From: Candidatus Hinthialibacter antarcticus
Lineage (GTDB): Bacteria > Hinthialibacterota > Hinthialibacteria > Hinthialibacterales > Hinthialibacteraceae
DNA: 64,000 nucleotides
Direction: 5' to 3'
NCBI GenBank assembly: GCA_030765645.1
Contig: JAVCCE010000021.1
Span: forward strand, 1 to 64,000
Below, in pieces: positions 35,881 to 42,299 of the stretch (the first letter of the stretch is position 1; each line of letters starts with the position of its first letter). Position numbers and translations under genes: made by a program. Below the pieces are notes generated by a model. That model was not told the origin of the DNA. It did no database searches and was given only the letters and a program-made list of their open reading frames with translations.

Positions 35881-37344
35881 TTAGTAGCGATAGTGTGCAG
35901 GCTTGTAAGGGCCTTCGACTTTTACGCCGATATAGTCGGCTTGATCTTTGCTGAGCGTAGTCAACTTTGCGCCCAACTTACCGAGGTGAAGGCGCGCCAC
36001 TTCTTCGTCGAGTTCTTTCGACAGCGTGTAGACGCCGATTTCTTTCGGGTCTTGCCAGAGGTCGATCTGCGCCAACGCCTGGTTGGTGAATGAGTTCGAC
36101 ATGACGAACGACGGGTGGCCGGTCGCGCATCCCAAGTTGACCAAACGGCCTTCGGCGAGCAGGTAAATGCAATGCCCGTCCGCGAAGGTGTACATGTCAA
36201 CCTGCGGCTTGATGTTGGTCAATTTGACGCCGGAAATCTTCGTCAGTTTGTCAACCTGAATTTCGTTGTCAAAGTGGCCGATGTTGCAAACGATGGCCTG
36301 GTCTTTCATTTTTTCCATGTGGTCGGCGCGGATGATGTCTTTGTTGCCGGTGGTGGTAACGTAGATGTTGGCTTCGGGCAACGCATCTTCAAGCGTGGTG
36401 ACTTCAAAGCCTTCCATGCAGGCTTGCAACGCGCAAATCGGGTCGATCTCAGTAACGAGAACACGAGCGCCGAAACCGCGCATGGCGTGGGCGCAGCCCT
36501 TGCCGACGTCGCCGTATCCACACACAACAACCACCTTGCCCGCCACCATGACGTCCGTGGCGCGCTTGATGCCGTCCGCCAATGATTCGCGGCAGCCGTA
36601 CAAGTTATCGAATTTCGATTTGGTGACCGAGTCGTTCACGTTAATCGCCGGGAACAACAAAGTCCCATTGCGCTGCATTTCATAGAGGCGATGAACGCCC
36701 GTCGTTGTTTCTTCGGAGACGCCCTTCATTTCTTTGACAACGTCGTGCCAGCGGGTCGGGTTCTTGGCGAGTTCGCGTTTGAGCAACGCGTTGATAATCG
36801 CCAGTTCGCGGTTGTCGGTCGGCTCATCGAGAATCGAAGCGTCGTCTTCAGCTTTGTAGCCTCGGTGAATCAACAAGGTGGCGTCGCCGCCGTCGTCAAC
36901 GATCATCTGCGGGCCTTTGCCGCCAGGGAAACTCAACGCTTGCAGGGTGCATTCCCAATATTCTTCGAGGCTCTCGCCTTTCCACGCATAGACCGGGGTG
37001 CCGGTTTCGGCAATCGCGGCGGCGGCGTGGTCTTGGGTCGAAAAGATGTTGCATGACGCCCAACGCACATCGGCGCCAAGCGTCTTCAATGTTTCGATTA
37101 ACACGGCGGTTTGAATGGTCATGTGCAGCGAACCAGTGATGCGCACGCCTTTGAGCGGTTTTTCAGGGCCGTATTTTTTGTTGGTGGAAACCAGGCCGGG
37201 CATTTCTTCTTCGGCGATGGTGATTTCTTTGCGGCCAAATTCCGCCTGGCCCATATCAGCGACTTTGTTGGGCAAGCCGGAGTAATCCGGCAATTGGATC
37301 GTTGAAAGGTCGATCCCTTTCGTGTCTGAGACTGCGGTCGACAT
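35881..37344 (-). CDS. ahcY: Adenosylhomocysteinase
   Basis: Splits S-adenosylhomocysteine into adenosine and homocysteine, removing the inhibitor left by SAM-dependent methylations. 487 residues. The NAD-binding [37 protein letters not shown] is at about 263-300, after [20 protein letters not shown]; the C-terminus ends [10 protein letters not shown], the conserved tail that contacts NAD of the neighbouring subunit. It is downstream of metK on the same strand, 60 bases apart, so the two enzymes of the SAM cycle form an operon. Confidence 0.97.
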   Translation of the reverse strand: MSTAVSDTKGIDLSTIQLPDYSGLPNKVADMGQAEFGRKEITIAEEEMPGLVSTNKKYGPEKPLKGVRITGSLHMTIQTAVLIETLKTLGADVRWASCNIFSTQDHAAAAIAETGTPVYAWKGESLEEYWECTLQALSFPGGKGPQMIVDDGGDATLLIHRGYKAEDDASILDEPTDNRELAIINALLKRELAKNPTRWHDVVKEMKGVSEETTTGVHRLYEMQRNGTLLFPAINVNDSVTKSKFDNLYGCRESLADGIKRATDVMVAGKVVVVCGYGDVGKGCAHAMRGFGARVLVTEIDPICALQACMEGFEVTTLEDALPEANIYVTTTGNKDIIRADHMEKMKDQAIVCNIGHFDNEIQVDKLTKISGVKLTNIKPQVDMYTFADGHCIYLLAEGRLVNLGCATGHPSFVMSNSFTNQALAQIDLWQDPKEIGVYTLSKELDEEVARLHLGKLGAKLTTLSKDQADYIGVKVEGPYKPAHYRY

Positions 37345-37383
37345 ATAGTTTCTCCTGTGATTTAGTGACTCGTTTTTTTGGCG

Positions 37384-37402
37384 CTTTCACTTTTGGTGAA
37401 AG
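37384..37402 (-). promoter_or_regulatory. Small hairpin between metK and ahcY
   Basis: CTTTCAC and GTGAAAG pair over a five-base loop, starting two bases after the metK stop. There is no T run on the minus strand, so it is not a standard terminator; it may protect or process the mRNA between the two cistrons. Confidence 0.4.
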
Positions 37403-37404
37403 AG

Positions 37405-38544
37405 TTATTTCTTCAACTTGTCCACGTGGGTCAGTTCTTCCCAGGGGAACTCGTTGCGGCCAAAGTGGCCGTACGCCGCCGTGTTGCGATAGATGGGCTG
37501 ACGCAAGTTGAGGCGGTCGATGATCGCCGCCGGACGCAAGTCAAAATGCTTCTTGACCAACGCTTCAATTTTTTCTTCGTCGATCTTGCCGGTGCCGAAG
37601 GTATCAACATTGACGGAGACCGGCTCCGCAACGCCGATGGCGTAAGCGACTTGCACTTCACACTTGCTCGCCAAGCCTGCTGCGACAATATTCTTGGCGA
37701 CGTGGCGCGCGGCGTAGGCTGCGCTGCGGTCAACTTTCGATGGGTCTTTGCCTGAGAAAGCGCCGCCGCCGTGACGGCCAACGCCGCCGTAGGTATCAAC
37801 GATAATCTTGCGTCCGGTGAGGCCGCAATCGCCCATCGGGCCGCCGACCACGAACTTACCAGTCGGGTTGATGTGGAACTTGGTTTTGCTGTGAAGCCAC
37901 TTGGCGGGGATGATTTTTTTGATGACTTCTTCGGTGATGCCTTCTTTGATGTCTTTTTGTTTGACGTCGGGCGCGTGTTGGGTGGAAATGACCACTGCGT
38001 CAACGCGCACGATTTTGTCGCCGTCATAAATGACGCTGACCTGCGACTTGCCGTCAGAACGCACCCAAGGCAGCTTGCCGTTCTTGCGAACTTTGGCGAG
38101 TTGTTTGGTGAGTTTGTGCGCGTACAGAATCGGCGCGGGCATCAGTTCTTTGGTTTCGTTGGTGGCGTAACCGTACATCATGCCCTGGTCGCCGGCGCCT
38201 TGGGCGTGGGTCTTGCTTTGGTCAACGCCGCGGGCGATGTCAGGCGACTGGCGGTCGAGCGAAACCAATACGCCGCAAGTGTCGCAGTCAAAGCCGTAGT
38301 CGGCGTTGTCGTAGCCAATTTCTCTGACAACTTCGCGGGCGATGTTGGAGTAATCGACGCGGGCGTCGGTGGTGATCTCACCCGCCATAACGATTAGGCC
38401 AGTGGTAATCATGGTTTCGCAAGCAACGCGGCCTTGCGGGTCTTGTGCATAAATTGCATCAAGCACGCCGTCTGAAATCTGATCGGCGATTTTATCGGGG
38501 TGCCCTTCGGTGACGGATTCGGATGTGACGATACGTTCTGACAT
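37405..38544 (-). CDS. metK: S-adenosylmethionine synthetase
   Basis: Makes SAM from methionine and ATP. From the ATG at 38544, with GAGAGGAAGAATAGGA upstream, the protein is 379 residues and starts in register with the family: [29 protein letters not shown]. Other motifs: [12 protein letters not shown] and [33 protein letters not shown], the ATP-binding loop. A longer frame to 38607 would add 21 residues lacking similarity. It leads the operon with ahcY. Confidence 0.97.
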   Translation of the reverse strand: MSERIVTSESVTEGHPDKIADQISDGVLDAIYAQDPQGRVACETMITTGLIVMAGEITTDARVDYSNIAREVVREIGYDNADYGFDCDTCGVLVSLDRQSPDIARGVDQSKTHAQGAGDQGMMYGYATNETKELMPAPILYAHKLTKQLAKVRKNGKLPWVRSDGKSQVSVIYDGDKIVRVDAVVISTQHAPDVKQKDIKEGITEEVIKKIIPAKWLHSKTKFHINPTGKFVVGGPMGDCGLTGRKIIVDTYGGVGRHGGGAFSGKDPSKVDRSAAYAARHVAKNIVAAGLASKCEVQVAYAIGVAEPVSVNVDTFGTGKIDEEKIEALVKKHFDLRPAAIIDRLNLRQPIYRNTAAYGHFGRNEFPWEELTHVDKLKK

Positions 38545-38576
38545 TCCTATTCTTCCTCTCACAGTGTGTAGTGGAT

Positions 38577-38619
38577 GCAACGCCAGCGAGCGGAAAACCC
38601 GTTTCATGCTAAGCGTCGC
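38577..38619 (-). promoter_or_regulatory. Possible structured element in the metK leader
   Basis: On the minus strand GCGACGC (38619-38613) can pair with GCGTTGC (38583-38577), including one G-U pair, enclosing a loop with CGG and CCG. It sits between the promoter and the start of metK. It does not match SAM-I, SAM-II, SAM/SAH or SAH riboswitches that I could recall well enough to call. Confidence 0.3.
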
Positions 38620-38644
38620 TATTTATATTTTTTTGTATATGAAT

Positions 38645-38673
38645 AATATATCCGTTCATCCGGATATATGCAA
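38645..38673 (-). promoter_or_regulatory. Promoter and operator-like palindrome of metK-ahcY
   Basis: ATATATCCG (38646-38654) and CGGATATAT (38661-38669) are perfect inverted arms of nine bases around six. On the minus strand, TTGCAT (38673-38668) and TATATT (38650-38645) are separated by 17 bases, so the palindrome fills the spacer and covers both hexamers. This is the position expected for a repressor that blocks RNA polymerase. The -35 match is weak, the -10 good. Confidence 0.6.
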
Positions 38674-38803
38674 GTATTGTTTTCGACAGGGGTGGGATAG
38701 AACTGTAGGCGCATCATATAAACGAACCGTTTTTTTGTTTTATAACGCAAGATAAAGAGTATAAGAACAATAACAATGAAGTCTAAAAATCTTGTATTTC
38801 GCC

Positions 38804-38848
38804 CCCCTTTTCTAAGGGGGGACGGCGCTGCAAGCGCCAGGGGGGATT
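38804..38848. repeat. Family B repeat
   Basis: CCCCCCTT..AAGGGGGG hairpin followed by GGCGCTGCAAGCGCC and GGGGGGATT. It is the reverse complement of the copy at 2160-2230. A CCTTGCCCTTGCCACCC element follows at 38889-38935. Confidence 0.65.
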
Positions 38849-38931
38849 ATTCGAGAGCCTGATCTAGCCGGTTTAAGATTGCTTCAAGGGCTGGCTTCAT
38901 TTTATTCAGCCTTGCCCTTGCCACCCCTTAA

Positions 38932-39212
38932 TGAATAACCCCGCCGCAAGCAGTGGTGTATCAAATCAAATATTTAGAAGCCATCTCAAATACAATTGAG
39001 TGCGAAATGGGATTCCGGCAGTTCAAAAATTGACAAACCAATTCTGGCATGGGTGTAACTCTGGGAGCGCCTGTGCATAAGGGCCTGAAAGCCCGCACCG
39101 AAGCAAGCAGAGATGCACCCATGCCTTTCGCAACGAAAATACAAGTTATTTTGAGATGGCTTCAAGTATTTCTTGCGCCCTAAGAGGCGGGGAATTAAAC
39201 CCAATTTAGATT
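38932..39212. repeat. Large nested palindromic element, family A, full-length copy
   Basis: Best-preserved copy. The core hairpin is 39046-39124 (GGCATGGGTG with CACCCATGCC). It is bracketed by GAAGCCATCTCAAA at 38977-38990 and TTTGAGATGGCTTC at 39150-39163, then by outer arms of which one reads CCCCGCCGCAAG and the other CTTGCGCCC...GGCGGGG. The reverse complement lies at 5500-5783. No gene is inside. Between metK and the pilin gene there is no other identifiable feature. Confidence 0.78.
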
Positions 39213-39218
39213 AACAGA

Positions 39219-39251
39219 CAAAAAAAACGGGACGCTGTTTCGGCGTCCCGC
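39219..39251 (-). terminator. Rho-independent terminator of the pseudopilin gene
   Basis: Minus strand GCGGGACGC, short loop, GCGTCCCG and a run of seven or more T. It lies about 35 bases past the stop at 39286. Confidence 0.88.
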
Positions 39252-39285
39252 TTGGTTATTCACTTTGAATTAACTTCAACAACGA

Positions 39286-40065
39286 TTACTGGAAGTTGGT
39301 AATGTCGTCTTCGCCTGCTCTCGTCGCTAAATTGTTATCATCCGTTCTCGGAACATCAGACTTGTCGATAAAGTTATCGTCATCATTGTCTTCTTTGTCT
39401 GAGTCAATCATCGAACCGAGACCGCCGGAATTGTTATCAAAAACAGTCAAACCATCCGGCCCAAATGAAATCAATTGAAACGAAGTCGGCTTAAACGGAC
39501 GAAAACGGTCGCCGTCTTTTAATTCATACGCGCAGGGTTTATCCAACGAGCGCCTAGAAGAGTTTCCACGACGAAAATCTTTGCGGCCGCCGGGGTTATA
39601 TTCATCGCTGCTGATGTAATAAATGGGGCGGTCCCAAGCGTCAACAAAAACAAACTCTTCTTCTTGCTGCGCTGTGATACCGATGTCTGGGACGCCCGCA
39701 GATTGCAGGGTTCCTTCTAATTCCGAATCGCTCGAAATTGGGTCAAACCAATAACGCTCGTTGTCGCTGCCGCCCCTGCTATCAGGAAACTTCAACACTT
39801 CGTCGGCGTCAGGTTCGTAGGATGTTTTGGCTTGTTCAGTCAGCGCAATGAATAACCCTTGCAGATCATAACTGGCTGGGTATTTTCCAAAATCGTTTTT
39901 GTATGCCACCAGCGCATATTCTAAACTACTGATAAGCGCTTTGGTTTTAGCGACCTTGGCCCGCTCTAAATTTTGACGGACGTTCGGTACAAGAATCGCG
40001 GCCAAGATGCCAATGATGGCAACTACCACTAGAAGTTCAACAAGCGTAAAGCCTTTTTTTGTCAT
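39286..40065 (-). CDS. Type II secretion/type IV pilus pseudopilin (GspG-like)
   Basis: A 259-residue prepilin. The type III signal MTKKG|FTLVELLVVVAIIGILAAILVPNV has Gly5/Phe6 cleavage and Glu at +5, followed by the long N-terminal helix. The GspG-like region has LERAKVAKTKALISSLEYALVAYKNDFGKYP and later VFVDAWDRPIYYISSDEYN. The globular part is longer than usual, with an Asp-rich tail (DSDKEDNDDDNFIDKSD) resembling a calcium site as in GspG. No secretion genes surround it, so it is an orphan. It has its own terminator. Confidence 0.88.
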   Translation of the reverse strand: MTKKGFTLVELLVVVAIIGILAAILVPNVRQNLERAKVAKTKALISSLEYALVAYKNDFGKYPASYDLQGLFIALTEQAKTSYEPDADEVLKFPDSRGGSDNERYWFDPISSDSELEGTLQSAGVPDIGITAQQEEEFVFVDAWDRPIYYISSDEYNPGGRKDFRRGNSSRRSLDKPCAYELKDGDRFRPFKPTSFQLISFGPDGLTVFDNNSGGLGSMIDSDKEDNDDDNFIDKSDVPRTDDNNLATRAGEDDITNFQ

Positions 40066-40139
40066 GGTCCTGGTTTCCCCGGGATAAAATAAGATTACAT
40101 AACTGAATATAGGGTTTTCCCTCTATAATGTCAACTTAT

Positions 40140-40440
40140 TGCCTTCGATACACGGTCAGGATATGCTATTCTGCCAATCGGTATAAGTTGTGAGCTGGCT
40201 GTGACTAAGTTTTGTAACCTGTGTACAGTATCGCATTATTTTCAACATGGCGTGTTTTATCCACATTTCATAAAATCCGTACACAGTCTTATTCGGGGTT
40301 TTCCACAAGAAATTAAATTTTTTAATCTCTTGATTGATTAGACTTAAAAACTTATACACTTTACTAAGAGCCATAGTAGTAATAGTAATAATAAAAGATA
40401 TATAAAGAATTTAATACTCTTTATTATATAGATGAGGCTA
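40140..40440. other. Candidate chromosomal replication origin (oriC)
   Basis: The gap before dnaN contains an exact DnaA box TTATCCACA at 40257-40265, and one-mismatch boxes in the same direction at 40299-40307 (TTTTCCACA) and 40352-40360 (TTATACACT). Thirteen bases later, eight consecutive triplets at 40374-40397 are TAG, TAA or AAG, the DnaA-trio pattern. Then about 45 bases of almost pure A/T lead into dnaN. Genes run away from this gap on both sides and dnaN and parAB are close. dnaA is not adjacent. A 72-codon minus frame here is not protein-like. Confidence 0.7.
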
Positions 40441-40445
40441 AGAAT

Positions 40446-41570
40446 ATGAAATTTACCACATCAAGCGCTACCTGGATGCGTGGAATCAGCGCGGTACAAA
40501 CAGCCGTTGGCAGCGCGATCTCCAATCAGATTCTCGAAAACATTCACGTTTCGTGTGAAGACAATCTGGTTTCTTTTTTAGCGACCAACTTGAGCGTCAC
40601 CATTCGTTGCGACGGCGAGGCGGAAATCGAAGCGCCTGGTTCGACGGTGTTGCCCGCCAAGATTCTGGTCGGCCTGGTGCAGTCGCTGCCCAATGATGAT
40701 GTGGTATTTGAAGAGAAAAACGAAAACGTCTCGATTAAGTGCGCCAAGTTTTCTGCGAAGTTAAAGGGACAAGACGCAGCGTTATATCCTCCCTTCAACC
40801 AGGTGGATGAAGGCGATGAGTTAGGGATGCCGGTCGAAACCCTGAAATCGCTGATTAAGCGCACCATCTTCGCCACCTCGCAAGAGAAGTCGCGCTATGA
40901 ACTCGACGGCGTCAAATTTGAACTCGCTGATGGAAAACTCACTTGCATCGCAACCGATGGACGCCGCATGGCGATGTACAAAGCGTCAAACGAAAAATGG
41001 CCAAAAGGCCCCATCAGCATTCTGGTTCCTTCAAAGACCCTGACCACCATTCAGCAATCCATGCCGGATGAAGGCGAAGTGACGATACGCATCCAGGAAC
41101 GAAAAATACAATTCAGTTGCGGCGATGTTGTGATCGTCTCTAACTTGCTGGTGGATAATTTTCCCCAATATGAACGAATTTTGCCTTCAGAAGGTAAATT
41201 CAAAACGCTGATTAACCGTAGCGAATTGATGTCAGCAGTCAAACGCGCCGCCAATTTAACCAGTCTTGAGACCAGCATGTTGGTGTTTAAGATGGATAAA
41301 GGCCAGATCGAAGTGGTCGGCGAGCGCGAAGAAGTAGGCGGATCAGGACGCGATGTGGTTGATTGCGGCTATGAAGGCGACCCAATGGAAATTCGTTACA
41401 ATCACCGTTATGTCAGCGATGTTTTGCGCGCGTTAGATGAAGAAAAAATCGAATTGGAATTGACCGATTCACGTAAACCCGGTGTGTTTCGCAGCGAGGG
41501 CGTCGATGATTATTTGTATGTTTTGATGCCAATGCGGCCCCCGGAAGACGAAGAGAAAAAAGAAGAATAA
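40446..41570 (+). CDS. dnaN: DNA polymerase III beta subunit (sliding clamp)
   Basis: The ring-shaped processivity clamp of the replicase. 374 residues in three similar domains; visible landmarks are LPAKILVGLVQSLPNDDV, ATSQEKSRYELDGVKFELADGKLTCIATDGRRMAMYKA and the C-terminal YLYVLMPMRPPEDEE, with the MPMR motif in the peptide-binding pocket. GAGG precedes the ATG. Location beside a candidate origin is common for this gene. Confidence 0.97.
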   Translation: MKFTTSSATWMRGISAVQTAVGSAISNQILENIHVSCEDNLVSFLATNLSVTIRCDGEAEIEAPGSTVLPAKILVGLVQSLPNDDVVFEEKNENVSIKCAKFSAKLKGQDAALYPPFNQVDEGDELGMPVETLKSLIKRTIFATSQEKSRYELDGVKFELADGKLTCIATDGRRMAMYKASNEKWPKGPISILVPSKTLTTIQQSMPDEGEVTIRIQERKIQFSCGDVVIVSNLLVDNFPQYERILPSEGKFKTLINRSELMSAVKRAANLTSLETSMLVFKMDKGQIEVVGEREEVGGSGRDVVDCGYEGDPMEIRYNHRYVSDVLRALDEEKIELELTDSRKPGVFRSEGVDDYLYVLMPMRPPEDEEKKEE

Positions 41571-41703
41571 AATTTATATCCTAAACAATATCAGTATGTA
41601 ATGAAGGTAAATATAAAATTTTTCTTGATTGTGCGCGTTCACGCGCTATACTCTCTCTCTGTTGTGAAACGCAATCAAAAAAATTTATAGAAATTAGAGA
41701 ATT

Positions 41704-41958
41704 ATGCCTTCAGACTCTCCGCAAAGTAATCGACGATTTGATCGTGAACTCGCCATTGAACGCGCTTGTTATTGCCCATCATATAGCCCGAGTAAAATTC
41801 GCATCCAGGAATATTTTGTCTGCGATTCACCCAAACCCCCGCTGGATATCTGTGAAGAATGCCCGATTAACGGCCTGCGCGAGCCGTCAACCATTGTGGT
41901 TGCGACCTACATGAAACCGGGCGAACTCGAAGATATCAAAGAAGAAGACCAGAAATAA
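41704..41958 (+). CDS. Small cysteine-rich protein of unknown function
   Basis: An 84-residue protein. Five cysteines at 22, 24, 40, 50 and 53 (CYC, FVC, DICEEC) suggest a metal site, perhaps zinc or an Fe-S cluster. No family recognised. It lies 130 bases after dnaN on the same strand, and the protein-like composition, start and neighbours make it a likely gene. Confidence 0.6.
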   Translation: MPSDSPQSNRRFDRELAIERACYCPSYSPSKIRIQEYFVCDSPKPPLDICEECPINGLREPSTIVVATYMKPGELEDIKEEDQK

Positions 41959-41959
41959 A

Positions 41960-42260
41960 CGAGATTGCTTCGCTGCGCTCGCGATGACACAAACCAAACG
42001 TAGTCGCTGTGGTCCCGTAGGGCGGGTTCTTAACCCAAGAGATTAAACTTGCTTCGATTTACTCCGCTTTGGCTCGGCGCCGGGGATTTCTACGAACGTT
42101 CAGATGATTTATATCGGTTTTTCTGCCCCCCTTTTTTAAGGGGGGACGGCGCGAAGCGCCAGGGGGGATCAGGATGAGTTAGGTAGGGTGGGTCGCGCAG
42201 TATCGACCCACCATCTTAGTCCCGTAGGGTGGGTTCTTAACCCACCAGATATGGCTGGAT
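41960..42260. repeat. Repeat cluster after the dnaN region
   Basis: A GATTGCTTCGCTGCGCTCGC element at 41961-41980, family D pieces at about 42005-42040 and 42180-42250 (GTAGGGTGGGT...ACCCACC, twice), and a family B hairpin at 42126-42170. No gene lies between 41958 and 42300. Confidence 0.6.
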
Positions 42261-42299
42261 TCAGCAGAAGTAAGTACAACAAAAAAAGCGGCAGGGCAG

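Noticed and set aside
38545-38607. An N-terminal extension of metK
   Set aside because: The family start ([17 protein letters not shown]) follows an ATG with a good ribosome-binding site at 38544; the extra residues come from the leader.
40156-40374. A 72-codon minus frame in the candidate origin
   Set aside because: AT-driven open frame with no protein character, lying over the DnaA boxes.
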